DNA from: Pterois miles
Taxonomy: Eukaryota > Chordata > Actinopteri > Perciformes > Scorpaenidae
Assembly: GCA_947000775.1 (NCBI GenBank)
Contig: CAMQGK010000466.1
Location: forward strand, 992,001-1,056,000
DNA: 64,000 nucleotides
Direction of reading: 5' to 3'
Part shown: positions 38,127-50,088 of the stretch, one piece after another
How positions within the stretch are numbered: the stretch's first letter is position 1
Layout of the letters: every line of letters starts with the position of its first letter
Notes under the pieces: model-generated
What the model saw: the letters and a program-made list of their open reading frames with translations, nothing else
The model's database searches: none
What the model was told of the DNA's origin: nothing
Made by a program: the position numbers and the translations under genes

Positions 38127-38704
38127 AGGGCTGTCAATCGATTCGAATATCTTATCATGATAAATCGAATGATTGTCCATAGTTAATCAAGATTAATCGT
38201 TAATTAATCCCACATTTTTGTATCTGTTAAAAGTATTTAATCTTCTTATTGACATGGGAGTGGACTAATATGCTTATTTATGCCAATGTATGTATATATT
38301 TATTATTGAAAATTACCAACACAAAACATGTCAAACTCCATGACTTGACCAAACTGCATGTGATTATCATGAAGTGGGCATGTCTGTAAAGGGGAGACTG
38401 GTTGGTACGTAGAGAACGCATTTTTATTCACATATCTTGAGGTCAAAGGTCAAGGGACCCCTTTGAAAATGGCCATGACTGTGTAAATTCATAACGTTGT
38501 TTAGCGATCTTCTCGACAAGCTGGCACAGTATGGTTGGTATCAATGGATTCCTTGGGTTGTAGTTTCACATGATACTATTTATCTTCACTTTAGCTTTAA
38601 AACTGAGCTCGCTACAACCTCCAAAAGATCGATTGTGTTAATGTGTTTAAGTAATAAGTGGCATTAAAACAAATTCACATTAACAAGTTAACTCTGACAG
38701 CCCT
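38127..38704 (+). mobile_element. AGGGCTGTCAA-ended non-autonomous element, full copy
   Basis: The left end is AGGGCTGTCAATCG, followed by ATTAATC-rich sequence; the right end is AACTCTGACAGCCCT. The interior includes ATATTTATTATTGAAAATTA, CATGTGATTATCATGAAGTG, GTCAAGGGACCCCTTTGAAA and GCTACAACCTCC. It is the same family as 30138-30572 and 49769-50088, without the AGTCATAGTCAAGTC segment. Confidence 0.75.
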
Positions 38705-38992
38705 TGTAAAGAATTAATAAAAGCTCCAATTGTTGCAATAGTGATATCAATGTATTTGGCCACATACATTGTGATATTAGATTTTCTCCATATTACCCAA
38801 CCCTACCAACTGCATGCATCCTCCCCTCTGTGCACAAATGGTCTTTACACACACACATAAACACAAGGAATTATGCGCATGCAAATCAAAACACACATAC
38901 AAAAACCTAATGGGTCTCTATCTTAATCTGCCCTCCACCTCTTCACTCCAACGCACTCCAGAGATTGGAGATTTGCCCAGGGGAGGAAAAGA

Positions 38993-39012
38993 GGGGGGGG
39001 GGGGGGGGTGAA

Positions 39013-39069
<57 letters not shown>

Positions 39070-39180
39070 GAGGGGGGGGGAGAGAGAGAGGGGGGTCCCC
39101 CCCCCCCCAACCCCCCCCAGAGGGGGGGGGGGGAAAAAAAAAAAAAAAAATGGACGGGGGGGGGGGGGGGGGGGGGGGGA
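38993..39180. repeat. abnormal poly-G / poly-A / poly-C block
   Basis: It includes a run of 54 G at 39015-39068, C runs near 39097-39118, an A run near 39134-39150 and another long G run at 39156-39179. Nothing else in the window resembles it. It may be a true G-rich repeat or an assembly/sequencing artefact. Confidence 0.9.
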
Positions 39181-39507
39181 GACCACCAATCTAAAGCTGA
39201 AACTGCCCTCTTAAAAACTCAAATCTCGACACAGCAACAAAACAATCACTCTGTCCGCTGAGGATTATCAGAGAATGTCAACATTATTGCAATAACCCCC
39301 TGTGGAATATTATCAAAACATATCCAAGCCCATTTGTCACTGTCCATGGAAATTTATTCATAAAGGTCCTCCTTTCTCAATAACTGCTGAATGACGGCAC
39401 AACTGTATTAATAACTGAGTATGGGTGGTATTGCTAGAGTACCCTCGGGGACAGTATAACCAGAAACAGTCGACCTGCGATCTGATTTTTGTGTCATTAT
39501 TTTTAGG

Positions 39508-39770
39508 GATGTTAATAATTAATAGTTTAACTGTTAATTGACATTAAGCATTTTAACTAGTTTAAACTGGTTTAAACAGGCGGCTGGCAAGACACGGGAG
39601 CTCGGCTTGGGTCATGAGGAGTTGTAGTATTACAAAATAAACTGTACACACACTGCACTGCTACATTCACAGTTATAACACCACTGACGACCCTACACTC
39701 ACCGCCGCCACACACACACGGTCTGTCGGTCACTCAGTACCGTTACACCGGGTTGAAAAGAGTACACCGT

Positions 39771-39849
<79 letters not shown>

Positions 39850-40030
39850 CTCTCGATCAAACGGTCGCTATAGTTACGCCGTACTCACAGGGTATGCCAG
39901 GCAGACAAACAGCCGACAACCTCACAGCTAAATGATGACTTACTGGGACAATACGCACAGCGGTAACGGCTAACGGTCGGTCGACGAGGGTCGGTTTTCC
40001 GGTAAGAAATAAAATTCTAAATTTGCATCT
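39508..40030. repeat. TAGGGATGTTAATAATTAA-ended element, likely copy
   Basis: The left end TAGGGATGTTAATAATTAA matches the element at 61903-63301. It also shares TTGACATTAAGCATTTTAA-like text, GAGGAGTTGTAG, CTGTACACACACTGC and CACTCACCGCC. The right part CGACGAGGGTC ... AAATTCTAAATTTG resembles that element's right side (CGAGGGTCC ... TTTCTAAATTAA), but the final inverted end is not preserved. Confidence 0.55.
39772..39845. repeat. (CA)n microsatellite
   Basis: 74 bases of CA repeat inside the element at 39508-40030. Confidence 0.98.
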
Positions 40031-40475
40031 CTAATTACTTCGTACCAATAGCAAGAAAAAGGCGACAAAAAGGCATTTAGAGATGAAGAAAGAATATCAA
40101 AATATGAGCTAGCACTTTTATAGTGCCAAAATCAACTGTCCCCTATATTGTATTCAAGTCATGCAGCGAGCCAAGACAAATTTCAGAGGAGGTAAGACCA
40201 ATTTTCAAGAGGTCGGACAACAAAGCAGTGTTATATATTGTGGTATCTTGTATCATTTCCTTCCTGGTTTGCCTGTGGGGAACACACTGACGGGCGAGTC
40301 TGATGGCATATAAAAAGTCCTTATGAGTTCTCTTTTAGTGCCAATGTAAATCAGTTTAGTGGAGGACAAGCACCGGTGCCCTTTCTCTCTCTCTTTCTTT
40401 CTCTTTCTCTCATTCTCTCTCTCTCTGTGGCAGGTGGCCTACCAAAACAAATGTCTTGTTTCCAGAGTACAAAAG

Positions 40476-40478
<3 letters not shown>

Positions 40479-40527
<49 letters not shown>
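40479..40527. repeat. (TG)n microsatellite
   Basis: 49 bases of TG repeat. A CT-rich tract precedes it at 40380-40430. Confidence 0.98.
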
Positions 40528-40529
<2 letters not shown>

Positions 40530-41132
40530 GGAAGTCAGGCACTGAAACAAATTGAGCCCCATGTCTTTAAAGCACCTCGCTGGGCTGACTTTCAAGCCAT
40601 CAGCCAAGATAAAACCTGATGTAGACCCGTCTAGCGGCTCTACCCTTGACGTGAAGGAGTTGAGGAAGAAGCCACGCAGTGGAAACGCTGGCCTCAAACG
40701 GCGTCGTCCTCCTCGATTCGTTCTACATTAGTTTTGCTGAAGTGCATTAGCCAAGAATGAATTCTTTTACAGCGGGCGCTTTACAAGCTGCTCAGCGCTG
40801 CTCCATGAAATAATGGAATCTGAAGATAGTAAAATGTTTTTTAGGGAAAGAATCATAATCCACGGGGTCATAAAACACATAATAATAATAAACAGTCTTT
40901 AAAAACATGAAAAACAGATTTAAAGACTGTGTTTTCTGTTAGCCTGTTAATCTGTAATAATCTGACTGATGGCACTTATTTTCACTGTCTTCCTCTATTT
41001 GTTTCCTGGGCTTGAAGCAGCAGCCTGCACAAGGACAATCCACTCACACATTCAAGGGCTGGAGAAGCAATAAGTACAAGGACAACTGCTTCTCTGACAC
41101 CCAGTGTGTCTTATGGATAACAGACATGTGTG

Positions 41133-41134
<2 letters not shown>

Positions 41135-41190
<56 letters not shown>
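41135..41190. repeat. (TG)n microsatellite
   Basis: 56 bases of TG repeat. Confidence 0.98.
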
Positions 41191-41191
<1 letters not shown>

Positions 41192-41369
41192 CAGCTGCCA
41201 CTCCGAGACAGTAGACAGACTGTGGGCACTACTTCACACACATTCTTCCTCCCCTCATCCCCTGCGACAATAAACACTCACACACTCTTGTGTTTTCAGA
41301 GGTAAATGGGATTATATGCTGACAGACGTTACTTCAGACACACAGTGGTACACAAGTATGTGGTTATCT

Positions 41370-41371
<2 letters not shown>

Positions 41372-41417
<46 letters not shown>
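41372..41417. repeat. (GT)n microsatellite
   Basis: 46 bases of GT repeat, about 160 bases before an inverted CA tract. Confidence 0.98.
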
Positions 41418-41420
<3 letters not shown>

Positions 41421-41579
41421 AGTAGGTCATGAATGTGTGCACATGCGTTAGTGTGCTCTGCGGCTACAGCGCACAGTTGTTCCTGCTCTGCCTGCATTTG
41501 TTGAATATCAGACAGAGGGAGAAGGGGGTCGTCGGCTACTGTGTGTGAAAAATGAGGCCATGAGTATGAAACAACACCA

Positions 41580-41580
<1 letters not shown>

Positions 41581-41661
<81 letters not shown>
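41581..41661. repeat. (CA)n microsatellite
   Basis: 81 bases of CA repeat abutting a retroposon tail. Confidence 0.98.
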
Positions 41662-41663
<2 letters not shown>

Positions 41664-41665
41664 CA

Positions 41666-41723
41666 TTGTAAATTTCCCCACTGTGGGACTAATAAAGGAA
41701 TATCTTATCTTATCTTATCTTAT
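41666..41723 (+). mobile_element. SINE/LINE 3' tail fragment
   Basis: It reads AAATTTCCCCACTGTGGGAC then TAATAAAGGAATATC and ends in (TTATC)n. This is the same tail as the SINE at 37226-37570, with no body. A similar stub (ATTTCCCTACAGGGATTAAT then AAAGG) lies at about 42420-42447. Confidence 0.6.
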
Positions 41724-41924
41724 GGCAAAATTGACAGCAGCTTCTGCAACTTCTCTGAATCTGACCGCTGGTGATCTCACAACAAACGTCTTTACACACC
41801 AGGGGCATGATGAATAAACAACATGAAAACACAAAATACTCATCTGCGATCACTATATGTCGAGGGCTTATTGTGAAAGGTAGGAACGAAAGAAGTGGAC
41901 CTGGTCTACGCTGCCTTTGTCAAG

Positions 41925-42250
41925 TAGGGCTGTAAGAAAATATTGGTGCACGGGAGAAAGGTGATATTATGTGCGATACTGTATGGATTCTCCAAAACGC
42001 TGAAGCGATCTTTAATTGACCTCTGTCGGGCGCATACCAGGCATCATATGAAACTAGAAAACCTATGGAACCCATTAGTACCAACCATGTCATACTGGTT
42101 TGTAGCAAAAGAGGCTAAATGGCACTCCAAATTTATACTAAATTTGACCTCTGACCTCAAGATATGTGAATGTAAATGGGTTCTATGGGTACGAGTCTGC
42201 CCTTTACAGACATGCCCACTTTATGATTATCACATGCAGTTTTAGGCAAA
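41925..42250. repeat. AGGGCTGT-ended repeat, partial
   Basis: It starts TAGGGCTGTAAGAAAATATT and carries the shared core: ACCAACCATGTCATACTGG, CCTCAAGATATGTGAATG, GACATGCCCACTTTATGATT and ATCACATGCAGTTT. The right end is not found. Confidence 0.6.
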
Positions 42251-42455
42251 AACCATGCAGTGACTTGCTTGTAGAAAAATGTGTTATTTGTGCCAATTTA
42301 AAAGCTATAAAAGTTATACTATGACGGTTTTACTAAAATTAAATTTTAGAAAACTCACAATATATTGCCATATTTACAGTATTGCAATTTATCACATTAA
42401 ACTCAATCGTGTACCCCTGTATTTCCCTACAGGGATTAATAAAGGTTCATCTCTC

Positions 42456-43925
42456 TTGTATCGTGATACCTCTTGTACCACCAGATTCTTGCCAATACAC
42501 AGCCCCATTGTCAAAGAAGTTATAAAGTTTGCCGCCCTGGTTTGGACTATGGAGCCTCCCTGCTGTTGTTGTTTATAAATATACATGCATCTCAGCCTGT
42601 TCCACACAGCACAATTGGTTGCTGCCTTTAATCGCAGTGTGAAAGCCTTGATCCAAAAAACAGTACAGCACTTTTTTGCGAGAAAGTATTTCTAAAAACA
42701 ACAGCTCCAAACTGGAATGCAGAGGGAACGAGCTGTGGACAAACCTCAATGTGGAATTCATCACCTCGTCAAACAAACACATACCATGTGTATTTGTGTG
42801 TTTAAGGCGATCTGTGTGACAGGTGTGCGTGCCCTACCTTACCCTTCAAATGTCATCTCACCCTACAAAGCTAGCTAGCAAAGCGTGATTGTGTTCTGAA
42901 CTCTTCCTGAGCAGCCTGAGGTGGATGAACGGTGAACGGCACCATCTCGGTGCTCTGAACAGTTTATGAACATTGTGTCTGATTTGGCGGGCGAACACAG
43001 AGTTGAGCGCCCCGGGGTGTCTCCCAGGCATGCAGCCCCTGTCACTCCAATAACACATGAAGAACAGACAGATTGCATTTGTCTCCATCTACGTGGCCGA
43101 TCTTCTCCATCGAGTCCTCTCACCCTCACGCTATCTCTTCTGCATAACAGCTCACATCTCTCTGTGCATCTCGTCTGTCACGTTCTCCACCTTTTATGAC
43201 TCATTGCAGTGCACAAACCCGAATAAAACACAAACTGTTCACTCAAACGCTACATTTACAGCGATCACAGCAAACTAAATGGGAGCACACGTTTTCTCCT
43301 CCCCATTTCCTCTCTCGGGGGTGAAATTCCTGGAAAAACAAAGGGCTTCGTTCCAGCTGCTAAGACAGAATGAACCGGCAGCCATCGCATAAAACCTGCC
43401 CACATTTCAAAAAGGGAGCACACAGACACACAAACACAGCGACGCAGGCACCGTCAGATTAGTGGTTTACTCTTAATCTCTCGACTGTGTTTGTGCGACT
43501 GGGTCTTTCTTTCCGTGACAAATCCTGTCTGTCTGTCTGTGTGTGTGCATGTCAGTGTGTGAAGGTGGGAGAGGTATGCGATATGTAGGTCGAGGCCACA
43601 ATGTACCTGATGCAAGTCACGGAGTACTGCATTAATTGTGCAGATAGTTCAAAATTTCAGTAGTGGCTCACCAAGGCAAAATCACACTGAGCCTGTACTA
43701 TTGTCTGTAGCATAACGCTAAGGCTGTTTCTGTTTGACATGGCTTCAAGGGAAGAATAGTGTTGGAGGATCAGAGCAAAGAGGTGATGACATGCAACAGC
43801 AGGATGTTAACTTTAAGTCATCTTCATTATACTGTAGAAATAAATAACATTCCCAATATGTTTTGCGACACAGGATAAAATCTTATATTTCAGAAAAAGG
43901 GGATAACATGCAGCTAATGGCCACC
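42456..43925. other. non-coding sequence, no gene seen
   Basis: Single-copy-looking DNA. Several short open frames overlap near 42860-43280, but none has splice sites or a family match. Confidence 0.45.
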
Positions 43926-44415
43926 ATGGACGAATAAAGAGAACTGGAAACAGCGTTGGAGGCGGGCCCCATTCATTTCTATGAAAGTTGCTCAGTGCCG
44001 CATGAAGCTCAAATGGCTCAACTTCCAACTGGGAAAGTACCCGGATCGTGCGGCGAACTTCTGTATCCATTGGGCCCATGGAGCAGGCGCAGCAGTGTCC
44101 GCTCGGTCGCGTGGGTCGGTCGCGAGGTCACAACCGTCACACGGTCGTCCACCTCCCAGTCCTCGCTCTGGGCTCGGTCTCGTTCATATGAACGGAGGAA
44201 GGGAAATAACTCTGTATTCAGCTATGAGCGCATTTTGCAGCTTTTAGGACCTAAAGATTTAAATAAGGGCTATTCAAGCGTTCGTACTGGGAAGTTGATT
44301 CACCTCAAAAACAATTATCCACGGAGTTACAGACATCTCTTTCCCGATGTAAGTCTATGGGAAAAAGTCTTTAGGGGCCCAATGACATCACATGATGGAT
44401 ACGGAAGTTGACACA
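43926..44415. repeat. interspersed repeat with an accidental open frame
   Basis: It contains CCATTCATTTCTATGAAAGT, CTCAACTTCCAACTGGGAAA, CCATTGGGCCCATGG and TCTATGGGAAAAAGTC. I recognise this as a dispersed fish repeat. The 151-codon open frame (43956-44411) has no protein similarity that I know of and no conserved-domain pattern. Confidence 0.5.
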
Positions 44416-44559
44416 CAGTTTTGCCGATCTGCAGCCGGCTTGTGTGTTAAACACAAACCAACAAGCTGACAGTTTGCAGAGATGCATGACTAAAAAAAGC
44501 CCACATTTCTGGTGTAAAAGAGAGGCACACCTACTTTTAAACATTATCAAAGACTTGGA

Positions 44560-44832
44560 ACTTGGATTTTATCATTTTATTTTATTATTTTATTATCTTA
44601 TTATCATTATAGTGTATAATGTTTACATTTCTTAGAATTAGATTAGTTTTATAACAAGATTGTCTGTATATACTTCACACTTCGTACAGATGTGCATATT
44701 CTCTTTTTTATGTGTACATAGTTGTGTATATTCTCTCTTGTATATTGTGCTGATAACCTGCTACTGTAACACCACAATTTCCCAACTTGGGATCAATAAA
44801 GTATCTATCTATCTATCTCTATCTATCTATAT
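44560..44832 (+). mobile_element. non-LTR retroposon 3' tail with (TATC)n end
   Basis: It ends ACAATTTCCCAACTTGGGAT, CAATAAAGTATC and then (TATC)n, a standard 3' terminus of fish non-LTR elements. The upstream AT-rich part is probably its 3' UTR. No coding part remains. Confidence 0.55.
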
Positions 44833-45710
44833 CAGCGGGTTTTTGGATGTGTGCATATATCGCAACTTCCATGAAGGTGGGTGAAGGAATCACTAAAGCT
44901 TTAATTGGTCTGGTACGACCAGAAGCTTATGGTGGAAAATGTAAGCTAATATAGCATCCACGTTTGGTTAGCCTACTGTTACAAGGTACAGTGCTTGTCA
45001 GGCAGCCAAGGCTTGTTGGTCATATAAATAAATTAACAAAGCTGTGATTTGAGAGTCTCACCCAGAAAAGAGACTGAGCCAGGTCTGGGAGGGATGGTTT
45101 GGGTGTCTGATGCACACAGTCTGGGCAGCTTCAACAATGAAAATGCAAAGTCACAAAACAAAACTGTACCTGCGTAGATATTTTAGGAAACTACACAGTG
45201 GAGAGCAAACAGTGCCGGGCACTGTTATTGTTAATCACAAACCCTGCATGCATCTACATGCCACCCCATGACTTGAATCGACACTGAGCAATGCCAGTCA
45301 CAATGAAGGTCAACCACAAACAACCTTGTGGTTTTCCCCAACAGTCATTCATACCACCAATCAAGTTGTGGTTTGAGCTCTCTAAGCTGGTTGAACAGGT
45401 GTTGGTGTTATGAAACCACGGGTGAGGACACGTTCAGTCAGTGGGACCCAAAATAGTAAACTGAGAACATAATTGAAGAATATCAACTGGACAAAACATA
45501 TCGTCTTTACACAAGCCTACAGCATATTGTGGTGGCACGAAAAGGTGTATGAATGCCACAATAATGTGCAAGGCATTAAACATGCAATAAGATCACCCTT
45601 CTTGCTTTTAGCATCATTTGTACACAATGTAGTCTGTACTGACTGCAGTGTCAATGCATCTGTTTAAGTATGCTATGCTCAGAGCTAGCGATGTAAAATA
45701 AAAAGTGAAA
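44833..45710. other. non-coding sequence, no gene seen
   Basis: No recognised repeat or exon. Confidence 0.45.
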
Positions 45711-45990
45711 AAGACCATAGTGGATGGGAGGGGAAGTGGGTGGGTCCAACAAACACAGGACATTCAACCAGGAGAGCAGTGTTTTGTTTTAGAAGTTATG
45801 TTAGTGACATTTGTCACGTGTTTTAGTGACATCTGTGACGTGTTTTAGTGACATCTGTGACGTGTTTTACTTACTTATGTTACTTTTTTTCCGTACGTAT
45901 TTCACTTAGTTTACATACTTATTTTAAGCCCAATCATGATGTGTTTCCTAAACCTAAGTGAGTGGTTTTGTTGCCTAATCCTAAGTGTGG
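45711..45990 (+). repeat. uninterrupted copy of the repeat broken at 17640-18490
   Basis: It has GGGTGGGTCCAACAAACACA, then GTTTTGTTTTAGAAGTT, then GTGACATTTGTCACGTG and CGTACGTATTTCACTTAGTT. These match 17640-18490 in reverse, but without the LINE insert. Inside it a 22-base unit (GTGACATCTGTGACGTGTTTTA type) is present three times at about 45801-45868. Confidence 0.65.
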
Positions 45991-46138
45991 TATTACCATA
46001 GTTTTGATGTGTGGTGTATAAATAACACACAAAAAGCAGCGTACAACACGACACTTGAAAAGCCTAAAATGCATCCACATGACGTGGAATGTCCTTGTCA
46101 TGTTGTGCTCTTTATACGCCTTATTTCACACAACATTT

Positions 46139-46362
46139 ATTGTACATCTGTCCATCCTGGAAGGGGATCCTTCCTCTGTTGCTCTTCCTGAGGATTTTTC
46201 CCCTGTTAAAAGGGGTTTTCTGGTTAGGGAGATTTTTCTTATCTGATTAGAGGGTTGCATTGCAAAGAACAGAGGGTGTTGTATCCTGTACAAACTGTAA
46301 AGCCCCCTGAAGCAAAACTGTGATCTGTGATTTTGGGTTATACAAATAAAATTGACTCGACG
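46139..46362 (+). mobile_element. LINE 3' UTR fragment
   Basis: It reads CTGTTAAAAGGGGTTTTCTG, GTAAAGCCCCCTGAAGCAAA, GATTTTGGGTTATACAAATA and AAATTGACTCGAC. This is a common fish LINE 3' terminus (L2/Rex1-type judged from memory). Only non-coding tail is present. Confidence 0.6.
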
Positions 46363-48055
46363 CCTTCCTGCGAGTCCGGGTTACAATTGATCAACCAATA
46401 CTTATTATCTTTAATATACTGTATGCTCATGAAGACATATTTTCATATGAAAGTGCACTGAAATGATCAGATATGGCCTGTATAAGGTGTGTTCATTTAT
46501 TACATCCACTCATGAACAGGCGGTTATGAGCTCTTTCTGTTATGATAAAACTGGTGCATTCCTCCGCAGGGCTGCTTTAATTCTCCCCGCTGAGTTCACG
46601 GTAATGGAATGCAGCCCGCTCTGCCCAAAACAGTCTATTACCAAACACCACTGTCCTCAACTGCAACTCCCTCCTTCGACTTTCTCTTCCTCATGCCCTC
46701 CATTTGTGAGCTTGGTTGACCTTTGATACCTCGACTGCTGGGGAGGGCTTGAGCTGCGTCGCTTTGTAAAAACTTGCCTCAGACCGTTGACTGTCATAAA
46801 AACATGCCATTATAAATCCTCTCTTCAAGGATTGGAGGACGGTGCTGTCGGTGGTGGCAGTGGGTGGAAGAGGAGTCGCTTCAGGGAGAAAGGTATTAAA
46901 AAGAATCACTGTCTCTTTTTGTTTTAATGGCGCTATAAAAAGGTAGCCTCCCCTTCTTGGATTTTATGTTTGCCAGAGTACGCTTATGAGGACCACCAAC
47001 ATTGTCAGCTCTAGATGAACGGTCAGCTCTCTCTGGGATTGTGCAAGTATTTGAAAATGATGCATCAGCTATAAACCAACGGCAGCTAATGAGAAAATAT
47101 TTCAAAACGCTGATATCAACTACAAATTGGCATTAATATCAGGCAAGAAAAACAAAGTACAGTCAGCTCTTGGTTGTGTCCATCGTTGGGTTTTGCGTTG
47201 AGGCAAAGAAAGTGACGAAACACACATCTCTAGATAAAGACTATCTAAACCAGAATTCCCGATAGAGATTACATCATAAAAGAGGCCAACATGTGACCTG
47301 AGCACTTCAAAGACTCGACACAAATCCAAGACTTAATCTAGTTCATATCTTCTCGGCTGCGAATTCTTCTGGTTCCCCATCACACTTGATATAGTCTCCA
47401 CTTATTAAGTTTATTGAAACAGGCAGACAACTGACCATCTGCTCTCCTTTATCCCCAGAATCATTACGTCATCCACTACAAGTTTAAACAAATAAATGTC
47501 CTGCTTTTTTTGTAACGGCAGCGCAAAAGCACTCACATGCGCTCAGACGTGCACACAGTGTATCTGGGCTGGTCCACTATTGACTCAGACAGCATCCTTA
47601 TCCATCTCTGTCCATTAAGGGCCATACTGTTTCCGGATGTGTGCTGTTGAGTATTAGTAACCATATCATTGCTATGACCGCATGGCTTTATGCTACGCTC
47701 TAAATGCTTTAAGACAGCCGTGTGGCTTGTGTCACATGGCGTTTAGCAGATTTATGTCCACAGATTGGTCACAAGACATCAGGGTTAATGCAGATGTCTC
47801 TGCTTGGGGGAATGTGGGTCCAATACTTTAACAGGGAACAAAACAATGCGATAATTCATGTAAGATGTTGTGCAAGTTTATGTGTAGGTTATTTGGGAAA
47901 AATTCATTGTATACAGTGGAAACTGCTTATAGCGACTGTAAGATGATGAAAATTATGACCAAATTTTTCTTGTTTGTTTCTCATGCAGATTACCATCTAA
48001 TTAAGATTTGTATATTTATTCCATGAATATAAAGAAATTACACTTTTTCTGCCTT
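46363..48055. other. non-coding sequence, no gene seen
   Basis: AT-rich unique-looking DNA; no exon or named repeat. Confidence 0.45.
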
Positions 48056-48310
48056 TTCCCCTCACCAAGGGCGCCACGTGCTGAACAACAGTGCCCACCT
48101 CCCTCCATGGCGCTCACCGGGTAAGCTAGCGAGGAGCCCTGGCAAACGGGGACCTGCTGAGGATCGGCAGAGTTTCACTTGGGGGGAATTACTTGAGGAG
48201 GCATCACCAATCCACTTGACGAGGGTGGCTTCAACCACGGGTGATTTCCCCGTGCGCATTCATTTTTCATTCATAGAAAATGACGTTCTTTTTCCCGTCA
48301 TGATATCAAT
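48056..48310. promoter_or_regulatory. candidate conserved non-coding block
   Basis: A CG-retaining single-copy island (GGGCGCCACGTGCTGAACA, CCCCGTGCGCATTCATTTT) with an E-box CACGTG at about 48074. It lies between AT-rich flanks, and no coding or repeat explanation was seen. Confidence 0.2.
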
Positions 48311-49768
48311 GTGCATGCAGCATCAGCCTCAGGTATCCAGCTGGAAAACAAACGGTCCGTGAGGCAAAATATCAAGGGAGTGAAGTAAAGAACCAAAACA
48401 AAAATTCAATTAACGCTTGTCTAACCTAGTGCTGTTCCGTGTGGTGTCGCGTATGAAATGAACACCATACGCAGACTAATTGATAACTATACAGCATTTG
48501 TGTGGGAATGATTCTGTCCCAAACTTTCTGAGTCATATAAGCAGTTGATCACTGTAATCGAGATCACTATAAGCCATTTCCACTGGATTTCAATCAAGAA
48601 AACTGCCATTGTGAGCTTTTGTTCTGCATAAAAATCAAGAAATAGAAAAATGTGCCAACCTGCCGCCTGAAAACACACTGACCCAAATGGTCAAACTCAT
48701 TACAATAAACAGGAATATTCCTAACAGCATACACACTAGACAAAGACACTGCCACGTCCAGGAACTCAGTGGGACAGGTCCATTCATTATGTTTAACTGT
48801 TAAGCCGGAGTCATGTGAGGCCAACAGCAATTATCTTCAGTCGCGCCGTTGTGGAGAAGAAACAAAGGAAGCTCAACTGTTTTTAGCTCAGGAGACATTC
48901 AAGCCAACAGTGTGGATTCGAATGTGCATGCACGACCATGCATGCCGTTCAGCAGGAAGAGAATAGGGGCTTGTGAGCTCAGACGATTTCCTGTCTTGTC
49001 CCAGATCATCAGCACATACTGTATTCCTGGTGAAGCACGACACACAGCGCTGCACGCATCACTGCTTCACGATAGAGGCGGCGGCGGCGGCAGAGACAGA
49101 GACAAGAGCTGGTGTGCAAATGTGGCTGTTAGTCAAAAACTCTTACTAGTAAGCCGTGACTACGACACCTACGGTAACGACATTTTTGAAGTTGCGCTTT
49201 CTCCTCCCTTTAACTACATAAGAGTGTACATTTAATGTTGAGAGAAAAAATGAGAATGAGTTAGGAGGCCGGAGACGAGACTGAAGAAGCATAACTGAGA
49301 AAAGAGGGAGATTGAGTAAGAAAGGGTGTGATACTCAGGCTGGAGATGAGGAAAGTAGAGAGAAAAATGGCGCGGGTGAAAAGGCGAGGTGATGGAGGGA
49401 GAAGAGGGACAGATGGAGGGATGAGCTGAGGGGTTGACGATACCTTTTCAGATAGCCGGCGAGGCGGAACCAGAAGGAATGGAGAGAGATAAGAGGAGAG
49501 CAGTCTGCGCACGTTAAGCTTTAAAAGGGAAACTTTTTTCTCTCAGCTGGCGGGTCAATGAGCGGCTGTCACATCACGATACCCAACGCTGCATTACAAC
49601 GTCCTATCAGCAGTCATTATCACTACGTAGGCTCAGCCGGAGTAGGATAGGAGTAGCAGGGAATCATTCTGTAATGGCTGAAACCTCTACTGAGACACGC
49701 ACACAGAGAAACGCTGAAATGTTTCAGCTGATTTTAGTTGCCTTGACTTCGTCTTTGTTTGTTTGGGG
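48311..49768. other. non-coding sequence, no gene seen
   Basis: It includes a short GGC-repeat at about 49077-49091 and a purine-rich stretch at 49240-49500. No gene. Confidence 0.45.
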
Positions 49769-50088
49769 CAAGTCATAGTCAAGTCAGCAAACTGACACAC
49801 TGACAGCTGTTGTTTCCTGTTGGGCTTGTTAAGTTTGCAATATTATGATCTGAGCATATTTCTTATGTTAAATGCAGTACCTGTGAGAGTTTCTGGACAA
49901 TAATTGTCATTATATTGTGTTTTGATTTCCAATAATAAATACATATGTGCATAAAACAAGCACTCCTGTGTGAATAAGCATATCAAATACTGAACAAATC
50001 TCCCCTAAGGTACATTTTGAACAGATAAAAATTGCGTGATTAGTTTGCAATTATTCATGATTAACTATTTTAATCAATTGACAGCCCT
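49769..50088 (-). mobile_element. AGGGCTGTCAA-ended element, 5'-missing copy
   Basis: It shares AGTCATAGTCAAGTCAGC, GTTTCTGGACAATA and GATTTCCAATAATAAATA with 30138-30572, and its right end TTGACAGCCCT is intact. It lacks the other terminal repeat. Confidence 0.7.

Larger units (their letters stand above)
36989..38805. mobile_element. nest of repeats bounded by TAGGACTGAGCAATAT-type ends
   Basis: The left end is TAGGACTGAGCAATATC and the right end read in reverse is TAGGGTTGGGTAATATG, an imperfect inverted pair of the GGGCTGGGCAATAT family. Inside are a GTACACAC-containing repeat (about 37080-37680) broken by a SINE (37226-37570), a shared 300-base unit (37800-38126) and an AGGGCTGTCAA element (38127-38704). 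Whether the outer ends truly belong to one element is uncertain. Confidence 0.45.

Noticed and set aside
43956..44411. A 151-codon frame of normal-looking composition
   Set aside because: The sequence is a dispersed repeat that I recognise, and the peptide matches no known family. Transcription is not indicated.
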